Assembly: GCA_016720425.1 (NCBI GenBank)
Contig: JADKKQ010000008.1
Location: 218,815 to 282,814, forward strand
DNA from: Betaproteobacteria bacterium
Lineage (GTDB): Bacteria; Pseudomonadota; Gammaproteobacteria; Burkholderiales; Casimicrobiaceae
DNA length: 64,000 bases
Reading direction: 5' to 3'
In this document: one piece after another, positions 55,657-64,000 of the stretch
Position numbering within the stretch: the first letter of the stretch is position 1
Layout: each line of letters begins with the position of its first letter
Program-made: the position numbers and the translations under genes
Notes under the pieces: generated by a model
What the model saw: only the letters and a program-made list of their open reading frames with translations
Databases searched by the model: none
Told to the model about the DNA's origin: nothing

Positions 55657-55818
55657 CCCACGGGGGCAGCGGTCGGCGCTGCCGGCCGCTCCCTTTCGCC
55701 GTGGCAGTCCCGGCGTCGCCGCGGTTCGCGGCCGGGACCTCCTCGCCGCACTCGCGGCCGCGACCCGAAATCCTCCCCGCCGCCGCGGACCGGCGTGCGT
55801 TCACCCGATGGAGCCCTC

Positions 55819-56091
55819 GTGAACAAATCCGACCTGATCGACGCGATTGCGCGCCATGCCGACATCTCCAAGGCCGCGGCCGGCCGGGCCCTCGATGCGA
55901 CCGTCGAGGCCATCGCCGGCTCGCTGAAACGCGGGGACATCGTGACGCTGGTGGGCTTCGGATCATTCTTCGTCGGCCAGCGCACCGCGCGGGCCGGACG
56001 CAATCCCCGCACCGGCGACGCGATCCGCATCGACGCCGCCAAGGTGCCCAGGTTCCGCGCTGGAAAAGCGCTCAAGGATGCTGTAAACTGA
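55819..56091 (+). CDS. hupB: DNA-binding protein HU
   Basis: A 90-residue nucleoid protein starting at GTG 55819: VNKSDLIDAIARHADISKAA, VTLVGFGSFFVGQRTARAGR and NPRTGDAIRI. It bends and compacts DNA. It is the HU gene that follows lon in most proteobacteria, and differs from ihfA at 22.7 kb in sequence and position. The 162 bases between lon and this gene hold no other gene. Confidence 0.95.
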   Translation: MNKSDLIDAIARHADISKAAAGRALDATVEAIAGSLKRGDIVTLVGFGSFFVGQRTARAGRNPRTGDAIRIDAAKVPRFRAGKALKDAVN

Positions 56092-56186
56092 TCGACTTGA
56101 TTGACGTCGCTCGGGTAGCGTGGACGCCGGTATCGCCGGTGCGCGCGGCAGGAGCGGCGGGGTGCCCGGCAACGGCCCGCGTCAGG

Positions 56187-56262
56187 GGGTGCTTAGCTCA
56201 GCTGGTAGAGCGTCGCCCTTACAAGGCGAATGTCGGCGGTTCGATCCCGTCAGCACCCACCA
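56187..56262 (+). tRNA. tRNA-Val (anticodon TAC)
   Basis: A 76-base cloverleaf with acceptor GGGTGCT/AGCACCC, D-arm GCTC...GAGC, anticodon stem TCGCC/GGCGA with loop CTTACAA (anticodon TAC), T-loop TTCGATC, discriminator A and an encoded CCA. It is part of the hup-tRNA-Val-tRNA-Asp-ppiD order. Confidence 0.97.
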
Positions 56263-56308
56263 GCGATGCGGCAGTCGTCCACGGCGTCCGCAGGCAGCAC
56301 GAGTGCAT

Positions 56309-56385
56309 GGAGTGGTAGTTCAGTTGGTTAGAATACCGGCCTGTCACGCCGGGGGTCGCGGGTTCGAGTCCCGTCCACTCCGCCA
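56309..56385 (+). tRNA. tRNA-Asp (anticodon GTC)
   Basis: A 77-base cloverleaf with acceptor GGAGTGG/CCACTCC, D-arm GTTC...GAAT, anticodon stem CCGGC/GCCGG with loop CTGTCAC (anticodon GTC), T-loop TTCGAGT, discriminator G and an encoded CCA. It is 46 bases past tRNA-Val and is followed by a terminator. Confidence 0.97.
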
Positions 56386-56396
56386 ACAAAGCACGA

Positions 56397-56424
56397 AGGG
56401 CGAACGCGAGTTCGCCCTTTTTGG
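56397..56424 (+). terminator. Rho-independent terminator after the tRNA-Val/tRNA-Asp pair
   Basis: AAGGGCGAA pairs with TTCGCCCTT around a six-base loop, followed by TTT. It begins 12 bases past the tRNA-Asp CCA and separates the tRNA pair from ppiD. Confidence 0.88.
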
Positions 56425-56517
56425 TATCAGGGGCCGAGCGCGCGGAATTGCTGCCCGCGGCGGCACAGGACAGAGGGCGCCGCGAGCGGGGCGCCCGCAG
56501 CGACCGGCGGATCATCC

Positions 56518-58425
56518 ATGTTCGATTTCGTATCCAATCACAAGCGCATCGTCCAGGTCGTGCTGGCGCTGATCGCGCTGCCGTTCGCCTTCTTCGGCGT
56601 CGACTACTACTTCCGCAGCGGCGACGCGCGCGCGACGGACGTCGCCAAGGTCGGCGACCAGGCGATCACGCTGGCCGATTTCGACCAGGCGCTGCGCGAG
56701 CAGCAGGACCGGATGCGGCAGCAGCTGGGGCGCAACTTCGACCCGGCGATGTTCGACAACGCCGAAGTCCGCCTGTCGATCCTCGACCAGCTCATCAACC
56801 AGCAGCTGCTGCTGCAGAAGGCGCAGGGCGAGAGGTTCCGGGTGCCGGACACCCAGCTGCAGCAGTTCATCGCCGAGCTGCCGGTGTTCCAGGAGAACGG
56901 CCGCTTCTCGCCCGAGCGCTATCGCCAGCTGCTCGCCGCGCAGAACATGTCGCCGCTGATGTTCGAGAGCCGCGTCCGGCAGGAGCTGATGCTGGCGCCG
57001 TTGCAGGATCCCGTCGCGCTGGGCAGCGTCGTCGCACGCGGCAGCGCCGAGCGCTACATCAACCTGCTCGAGCAGCAGCGCGAGATCGCGCTGGCCGTGG
57101 TGGAGGCCGAGCCCTTCGTCAAGGACGTGAAGGTCGAAGACGCCGACGTCAAGACGTTCTACGAGGCCAACGCCAAGGCCTTCGAGACGCCGGAGCAGGT
57201 GCGCTTCGAGTACATCCTGCTCGCGCAGGACTCGCTCGTCGGCCAGGTCGCGCTCGAGCCGGCCGAGGTGAAGAAGCAATACGACGAAAACGCCAGGCAG
57301 TACACCCAGGGCGAGGAGCGAAAGGCCGCGCACATCCTGATCGCGGTCAAGCCCGACGCGAAGGACGACGAGAAGGCAGCGGCGAAGAAGAAGGCCGAGG
57401 ATCTGCTGGCGCAGCTCAAGGCCGCGCCGCAACGATTCGCGGAACTGGCCAAGGCGAATTCGCAGGACCCGGGCTCGGCGCCGCAGGGCGGCGATCTCGG
57501 CAGCTTCGCCCGCGGAACGATGGTCAAGACCTTCGACGACGCCGTGTTCGCGATGAAGCCGGGCGAGATCGCCGGTCCGGTGCAGAGCGAGTTCGGCTAC
57601 CACGTCATCCGACTCGACGGCGTGACCCCGGCCAAGGTGCGGTCCTTCGACGAGGTGAAGGCGCAGATCGAGGCCGATCTCCGGCGCCAGAAGGCGGCGC
57701 AGAAGTTCGCGGCCGCGGCCGACCAGCTGCAGAATCTCGTTTACGAGCAGGCGGATTCGCTGCAGGGCGCGGCGAAGGCGCTGGGCGTCGAGGTGAAGAC
57801 GTCGCCGCTGGTCACGCGCACGCAGGCCCAGGCGATCGCGCAGGGCAGCGCCAAGTTCGTGCAGGCGCTGTTCTCGCCCGAGTCGCTGCAGAGCAAGCGC
57901 AATACCGAGGCGATCGAGGTCGGGCCCAACGCGCTGATGGCCGGGCGCATCGCCGAGCACAAGCCCGCCGCGCCGCGCCCGCTCGCCGAGGTCGCCGACG
58001 AGATCCGGCGCCAGCTGGTGCGCAAGGCGGCCGGCGAGCTCGCGCAACAGGCCGGACGGGAGAAGCTCGCGCTGCTGGAGCAGGGCCGGTCGGCGAAGGA
58101 CGCGGGCGTGGCGTTCGGCAAGGCCGTGCCGTTGAACCGCAACCAGGCCCAGCCTGGAATCTCGCCGGAGGCGCTGTCGCGAATCTTCCGCCTGGCGCCG
58201 GAGTCGCTGCCCAAGTACCTGGGGCTGCCCAACGAGCGGGGCGGCTTCTCGATCTTACGGGTCGAGCGGGTGATCCCTCCGCAACCCGCCGACGCCGCCA
58301 AGCTGGCGGCGGCCAGCACTCGTCTCGGCGAACAGCTGGGGCGCGAGCTTTTCGCTGCCGATCTCGCGGTGATCAAGGCGAAGACGGACGTCAAGATCAA
58401 CCAGGCGAACGTGCTCAAGAAGTAG
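56518..58425 (+). CDS. ppiD: Peptidyl-prolyl isomerase/chaperone PpiD
   Basis: A 635-residue inner-membrane chaperone. A single N-terminal anchor (RIVQVVLALIALPFAFFGVD) precedes a SurA-like helical N-domain (residues about 40-230), one parvulin domain at about 265-365 (KAAHILIAVKPDAKDDEKAA, DPGSAPQGGDLGSFARGTMV, SEFGYHVIRLDGVTPAKVRS) and a long C-terminal region. PpiD sits at the Sec translocon and helps newly exported proteins fold. The position after the lon-hup-tRNA run is typical. Confidence 0.95.
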   Translation: MFDFVSNHKRIVQVVLALIALPFAFFGVDYYFRSGDARATDVAKVGDQAITLADFDQALREQQDRMRQQLGRNFDPAMFDNAEVRLSILDQLINQQLLLQKAQGERFRVPDTQLQQFIAELPVFQENGRFSPERYRQLLAAQNMSPLMFESRVRQELMLAPLQDPVALGSVVARGSAERYINLLEQQREIALAVVEAEPFVKDVKVEDADVKTFYEANAKAFETPEQVRFEYILLAQDSLVGQVALEPAEVKKQYDENARQYTQGEERKAAHILIAVKPDAKDDEKAAAKKKAEDLLAQLKAAPQRFAELAKANSQDPGSAPQGGDLGSFARGTMVKTFDDAVFAMKPGEIAGPVQSEFGYHVIRLDGVTPAKVRSFDEVKAQIEADLRRQKAAQKFAAAADQLQNLVYEQADSLQGAAKALGVEVKTSPLVTRTQAQAIAQGSAKFVQALFSPESLQSKRNTEAIEVGPNALMAGRIAEHKPAAPRPLAEVADEIRRQLVRKAAGELAQQAGREKLALLEQGRSAKDAGVAFGKAVPLNRNQAQPGISPEALSRIFRLAPESLPKYLGLPNERGGFSILRVERVIPPQPADAAKLAAASTRLGEQLGRELFAADLAVIKAKTDVKINQANVLKK

Positions 58426-58458
58426 CCGGCAGCGTGGTGTTCCGCGGCGGCGCAACGC

Positions 58459-58488
58459 AAAACGGCGGCCCGGGGGCCGCCGTCTTCT
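58459..58488. terminator. Bidirectional terminator between ppiD and the DUF4124 gene
   Basis: A ten-base stem (ACGGCGGCCC/GGGCCGCCGT) with a tiny loop lies between two convergent genes. The minus-strand side ends in TTTTG; the plus-strand side has only CTTCTC, so termination is likely stronger for the minus-strand transcript. Confidence 0.65.
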
Positions 58489-58506
58489 CGTCCGGCGCGG
58501 GTGCCG

Positions 58507-59016
58507 CTATCGGCCGCAGTTGTTGGCCTTCATCCAGCGCTCCAGTTCCTGCCGTTCCCGGATTCGCGCCGCGTCGTCCAGCGCCACCCGCTCGCCTTTT
58601 TCGTTGAAGCGATAGATGACCTGCTGGCTCGCGCCCAGCGCGCGCGCCTGGGTCTCGGCACGGGTGCAGTCGGCGGCGCGTTTGCTGGCATCGGCGCGCA
58701 GCTTGGCCTGGTCCTCGGCCTGCTTGGTGCGTTCCTGCTGCCGTTTCTTCAACTCGGCTTCCTGGTTCGCCATCTCGCGCACTGCGTGCGGATTGGCCGG
58801 CGGCGGAGCCGCCTGCAGCCGCTCGGACTTGACGTCGCCGGGCGGCGGCTGGTCCGAGTACACGACCCGGCCGTTGGCGTCGGTCCACTTGTACAGCGCG
58901 GCGGCAGCCGGCAGCGACAGCGACACGGCCATGACGAGGGCAACCCGCAGGCAGCCCGCAACGACGCGGGTGGGCGGGCGCGGCGCTGACGGGCTGCGAA
59001 CCATACGATGCATCAT
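58507..59016 (-). CDS. DUF4124 domain-containing periplasmic protein
   Basis: Up to 169 residues, with two further in-frame ATG codons at 59013 and 59004. A signal peptide (VVAGCLRVALVMAVSLSLPA, ending in AAA) precedes a short DUF4124 domain: LYKWTDANGRVVYSDQPPPG. A charged coiled-coil region follows (EMANQEAELKKRQQERTKQA). The function is unknown. This gene commonly neighbours guaB in betaproteobacteria and is divergent from it here. Confidence 0.87.
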   Translation of the reverse strand: MMHRMVRSPSAPRPPTRVVAGCLRVALVMAVSLSLPAAAALYKWTDANGRVVYSDQPPPGDVKSERLQAAPPPANPHAVREMANQEAELKKRQQERTKQAEDQAKLRADASKRAADCTRAETQARALGASQQVIYRFNEKGERVALDDAARIRERQELERWMKANNCGR

Positions 59017-59140
59017 GACCGACCTCGGCGTGTCTTATGACATTGGCAAGGTAATCCAAGACGGCGGCGCGGTCAAACAGGCGCCGCCGCGCGGGCCGCC
59101 CGCCGGACGACCGCGCGTGGCGGGGCACGGTGCCGCGCGG

Positions 59141-59146
59141 GTATAA
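59141..59146 (+). promoter_or_regulatory. Candidate -10 element (TATAAT) for guaBA
   Basis: A perfect TATAAT in a G+C-rich stretch, 29 bases before the guaB ATG. No clear -35 hexamer is visible; a GGCACGGTGCC inverted repeat overlaps that region and could be an operator. Confidence 0.45.
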
Positions 59147-59174
59147 TCCGCATTTGCGCCAAGGAGCTGCCCCC

Positions 59175-60650
59175 ATGCGTGTCGTCAGGAAAGCGCTGAC
59201 ATTCGACGACGTCCTTCTGGTCCCCGCGCACTCGCTCGTCGTTCCCCGCGAAGTCTCCCTGGCCACGCGGCTCACCCGCTCGATCACCCTCAACATACCG
59301 CTGATCTCGGCGGCGATGGACACCGTCACCGAGGCCCGGCTCGCGATCGCCATGGCGCAGGAAGGCGGTCTCGGCATCGTGCACAAGAACATGGCGCCGG
59401 CCAAGCAGGCGGCGGAGGTCGCGAAGGTCAAGCGCTTCGAGAGCGGCGTGGTCAAGGATCCGCTGACGATCCCGCCGACGATGACCGTGCGCGAGGTGAT
59501 CGCGCTGAAGCAGCAGCACCGGTTCTCCGGATTGCCGGTCGTCGATGCAGGGCGTGTCGTCGGCATCGTCACCAACCGCGACCTGCGGTTCGAGACCGAG
59601 CTCGACCAGCCGGTCGCCAACATCATGACCAAGAGCGACCGCCTGGTCACGGTGCCCGAGGGGACCGATCTCGAATCCGCCAAGGCGCTGATGCACAGGC
59701 ACCGCCTCGAGCGGGTGCTGGTCGTCAACGACCGGCGCGAGCTGCGCGGGCTCATCACCGTCAAGGACATCCTCAAGTCGACCGAGCACCCCAACGCCTG
59801 CAAGGACGGCCTCGGCCGGCTGCTGGTGGGTGCCGCGATCAGCGTCGCCGCCGACAACGAGGAGCGTGCCGAACTGCTGGTCGCGGCGGGCGTCGACGTG
59901 ATCGTCGTCGACACCGCGCACGGCCACTCGCAGGGCGTGCTCGACCGCGTCACCTGGGTGAAGAAGCGCTTCCCGCAGGTGCAGGTCATCGGCGGCAACA
60001 TCGCCACCGCGGCCGGGGCGAAGGCGCTGGTCGATGCCGGCGCCGACGGCGTCAAGGTCGGCATCGGCCCCGGCTCGATCTGCACGACGCGCATCGTCGC
60101 CGGCGTCGGCGTGCCGCAGATCACCGCCATCCAGATCGCGGTCGAGGGCGCGGCGACGGCCGGCGTGCCGGTGATCGCCGACGGCGGCATCCGCTACTCC
60201 GGCGACATCGCGAAGGCGATCGCCGCCGGCGCGTCGGCGGTGATGCTGGGCAGCCTGTTCGCGGGCACCGACGAGTCCCCCGGCGACATCGAGCTCTACC
60301 AGGGCCGCTCGTACAAGAGCTATCGCGGCATGGGCAGCCTCGGCGCGATGCAGCAGGGCAGCTCCGATCGGTATTTCCAGGAGCTGGAGAGCGAGGATCC
60401 GATCGCCGCCGCCGACAAGCTCGTGCCCGAGGGCATCGAGGGTCGCGTGCCGTACAAGGGGGCGCTGGTCAACGTCATCCACCAGCTGATGGGCGGCCTG
60501 CGCGCGGCGATGGGCTACTGCGGGTGCACGACGGTCGCGGAGCTCTCGACCCGCGCCGAGTTCGTCGAGATCACGTCGGCGGGCATTCGTGAATCGCACG
60601 TGCACGACGTGCAGATCGTCAAGGAAGCGCCCAACTACCGGGTCGAGTGA
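59175..60650 (+). CDS. guaB: IMP dehydrogenase
   Basis: A 491-residue TIM-barrel enzyme with an inserted CBS pair at about 90-205. The catalytic Cys is at about residue 303 in GIGPGSICTTRIVAGVG. The N-terminus ALTFDDVLLVPAHSLVVPRE, the ISAAMDTVTEARLAIAMAQE stretch and the flap YKSYRGMGSLGAMQQGSSDR are typical. It oxidises IMP to XMP, which the next gene converts to GMP. ATG 59175 follows AAGGAG. guaA starts 51 bases later. Confidence 0.98.
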   Translation: MRVVRKALTFDDVLLVPAHSLVVPREVSLATRLTRSITLNIPLISAAMDTVTEARLAIAMAQEGGLGIVHKNMAPAKQAAEVAKVKRFESGVVKDPLTIPPTMTVREVIALKQQHRFSGLPVVDAGRVVGIVTNRDLRFETELDQPVANIMTKSDRLVTVPEGTDLESAKALMHRHRLERVLVVNDRRELRGLITVKDILKSTEHPNACKDGLGRLLVGAAISVAADNEERAELLVAAGVDVIVVDTAHGHSQGVLDRVTWVKKRFPQVQVIGGNIATAAGAKALVDAGADGVKVGIGPGSICTTRIVAGVGVPQITAIQIAVEGAATAGVPVIADGGIRYSGDIAKAIAAGASAVMLGSLFAGTDESPGDIELYQGRSYKSYRGMGSLGAMQQGSSDRYFQELESEDPIAAADKLVPEGIEGRVPYKGALVNVIHQLMGGLRAAMGYCGCTTVAELSTRAEFVEITSAGIRESHVHDVQIVKEAPNYRVE

Positions 60651-60701
60651 AGTGCCGCCGGGCGCGCCGCCCGGCGGTGGCAATCTGCAAGGCGAAGCGC
60701 C

Positions 60702-62695
<1,994 letters not shown>

Positions 62696-62699
<4 letters not shown>

Positions 62700-63055
62700 C
62701 CATTAAGCCGATCCGAAACGACGACGACCTGAAGAAGGTGTTCCGCCGCCTGGAGAAGATCTTCCAGGCCGAGGAGGGCACGCCGCAGGCCGACGAGCGC
62801 GACGTCCTGGTGACGCTCGTCGAGGCCTACGAGAACAAGCACTACGACTTCGGGCCCGCGGACCCGGTGGAGGCCATCAAGTTCCGGATGGAGCAGGAGG
62901 GGCTGACGCCTCGTGACCTGGAGCCGTTCATCGGTCCGAGCGGGAGGGTGTCCGAAGTGTTGAACCGCAAGCGGCCGCTCAGCCTGCGGATGGTCAAGCG
63001 GCTGCACGACGGGCTGAGGATCCCCTACGAGAGTCTGCTGACCGAGGTGTCCTGA
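62696..63055 (+). CDS. higA: HigA family antitoxin with helix-turn-helix domain
   Basis: A 119-residue antitoxin: MTIKPIRNDDDLKKVFRRLE, EEGTPQADERDVLVTLVEAY, then an XRE-type helix-turn-helix in PVEAIKFRMEQEGLTPRDLE and PFIGPSGRVSEVLNRKRPLS, ending LTEVS. It is expected to neutralise HigB and to repress the operon through the palindrome at 62368-62388. The 11-base overlap with higB indicates coupled synthesis. Confidence 0.9.
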
Positions 63056-63072
63056 GTCGGCCGCCGTTCTCG

Positions 63073-63561
63073 ATGGCCGCCTTTTCCCGCTACATCGGCA
63101 TCGACTATTCCGGGGCCGAGACACCCGAGGCCAGTCTCAAGGGCCTGCGCGTCTACTGCGCCGTCGGCGAGTCCGCGGCGAATGAGGTGGCGCCGCCGCC
63201 CAGCCCACGCAAGTACTGGACGCGTCGCGGCATCGCGCACTGGTTGGCCGAGCGGCTCGCGGAAGACTTCCCGACGATCGTCGGCATCGATCACGGGTTT
63301 TCCTTTCCGCTGCGCCATTTCGAGGGGCATCGGCTGCCGCCCGACTGGCCCACGTTCCTGGAGGACTTTCAGCGCCACTGGCCCACGGATGCCGAGCACA
63401 CCTATGTCGATTTCGTGCGCGACGGCCTGGCCGGCAACGGTGCTGCGGGAGGTCCGACGAAGATCGAACGGGATCCTGAAGTCTCTCGTACAGGTTGCAA
63501 GTTTCCCTGCTGTCGCTGCATATTCTCCGCCGTTGAAAACTGGGGCAAGGAGGAGGGCTAG
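63073..63561 (+). CDS. Truncated uncharacterised protein with RNase H-like N-terminus
   Basis: A 162-residue frame from ATG 63073 whose first 125 residues look conserved: RYIGIDYSGAETPEASLKGL, SPRKYWTRRGIAHWLAERLA, TIVGIDHGFSFPLRHFEGHR and AEHTYVDFVRDGLAGNGAA. The two Asp-centred strands (IGIDYSG, VGIDHGF) suggest an RNase H-like fold. After GNGAA (base about 63450) the sequence turns into unrelated, Cys-rich residues and stops, where I would expect a protein about twice as long. It looks like the 5' fragment of a gene broken by a deletion or junction. I do not know its function. Confidence 0.6.
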   Translation: MAAFSRYIGIDYSGAETPEASLKGLRVYCAVGESAANEVAPPPSPRKYWTRRGIAHWLAERLAEDFPTIVGIDHGFSFPLRHFEGHRLPPDWPTFLEDFQRHWPTDAEHTYVDFVRDGLAGNGAAGGPTKIERDPEVSRTGCKFPCCRCIFSAVENWGKEEG

Positions 63562-63653
63562 CGCGATTTGCCCAGCCCTCTTTCCATGGATTGGCCGGTG
63601 TTCGGCCAGAAGCGGACGGGTCGCGTGACTGCCCATAGCCGGAGAAGAGACAA

Positions 63654-64000
63654 ATGAGATCAATGGTCCCAGGGTGGATCGCCGCTTTGTTCGCACTGGC
63701 TATGATCGCGGGCTGCGACAAGCCGCAGCCGACAGCTGCCACACCGCCTCCGTCGCAGGCGCAGATCGACACCGCCGAGATCATCTTCGTTGGCGGTGAC
63801 ATCGTGACCATCAATGACAGGCAGCCGAGCGCGGAAGCGTTGGCCGTCAAGGGCGGGAAGATCCTCGCCGTGGGTGCCCGCGCCGACGTCGAGAAGGCGC
63901 ACAAGGGGGCGAGCACGCAGGTCGTCGACCTCGGCGGCAAGACCTTGATGCCGAGCTTCATCGACGCCCATAGCCACTACATCAACGCGCTCTCGGTGGC
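63654..64000 (+). CDS. Lipoprotein amidohydrolase, YtcJ-like (N-terminal part)
   Basis: Starts at ATG 63654 after GGAGAAGAG and runs off the window. A lipoprotein signal (MRSMVPGWIAALFALAMIAG then Cys) is followed by the amidohydrolase beta-sandwich entry (AEIIFVGGDIVTINDRQPSA, AVKGGKILAVGARADVEKAH) and the metal-binding start LMPSFIDAHSHYINA with the His-x-His of amidohydrolases. It is likely a membrane-anchored periplasmic metal hydrolase of amide or similar substrates. The substrate is unknown. Confidence 0.88.
   Translation, partial: MRSMVPGWIAALFALAMIAGCDKPQPTAATPPPSQAQIDTAEIIFVGGDIVTINDRQPSAEALAVKGGKILAVGARADVEKAHKGASTQVVDLGGKTLMPSFIDAHSHYINALSV

Overview
The window reads as a stretch of betaproteobacterial chromosome, about two-thirds G+C by eye. 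The call rests on gene order: tig-clpP-clpX-lon-hup-tRNA-Val-tRNA-Asp-ppiD; thrS-infC-rpmI-rplT-pheS-pheT-ihfA-merR; hpnC-hpnD-hpnE; pilS-pilR-ampD; aat-bpt; a PhaM-like protein; and a tricarboxylate-transporter tctBA pair. Most of it is housekeeping DNA.

Layout. 1-8 kb: tctA (cut by the window edge), tctB, a periplasmic parvulin, bolA, yciB, ampD, pilR, pilS, a PP0621-like small protein and an FAD-linked oxidase, all on the minus strand. 8-13.3 kb: a PhaM-like protein, a PEBP protein, an M61 peptidase, tRNA-Arg, a DUF599 membrane protein, aat and bpt. 13.3-20.0 kb: a block of clearly lower G+C carrying a DSF-type signalling cassette, namely an RpfF-like DSF synthase, a ketoacyl-ACP synthase, an acyl carrier protein, a small orphan gene and an RpfC-like hybrid kinase. 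An alpha/beta hydrolase straddles its right edge, and an RpfG-like HD-GYP regulator follows in DNA of normal composition. 22-30 kb: tRNA-Pro and the pheST/ihfA and thrS/infC/rpmI/rplT translation clusters. 30-39.5 kb: a TPR protein, an OPT-family transporter, a DUF1624-type membrane protein and type II secretion genes gspG-H-I-J-K-L-M-N. 39.6-46.4 kb: mltG-tmk-holB-pilZ-tatD-ankyrin on the plus strand, NlpC/P60-rnfH-ratA on the minus strand, then smpB. 46.4-62.7 kb: squalene genes hpnCDE, the tig-clpPX-lon-hup-ppiD protein-quality-control run, guaB and guaA. 62.3-64 kb: a small accessory patch (higBA toxin-antitoxin, a truncated gene) and the start of a lipoprotein amidohydrolase.

The main interest is the 13.3-20.0 kb block. 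Placing rpfF in an operon with its own ketoacyl synthase and acyl carrier protein suggests a self-contained line for making a fatty-acid signal. The RpfC-like kinase could sense it, and the neighbouring HD-GYP protein could turn it into a change in cyclic-di-GMP. The second notable point is guaA: its conserved C-terminal tail is missing, and the reading frame runs on into the higBA region.

A caution on quality. Between about 5.6 and 13.3 kb, and again from 20.0 to 21.5 kb, nearly every gene carries single-base frameshifts, including genes that are normally intact (pilS, aat, bpt). The lower-G+C block between them has none in its core genes. This looks more like consensus error in G+C-rich sequence than mass gene decay, so those genes are annotated as frameshifted coding regions spanning all their pieces.
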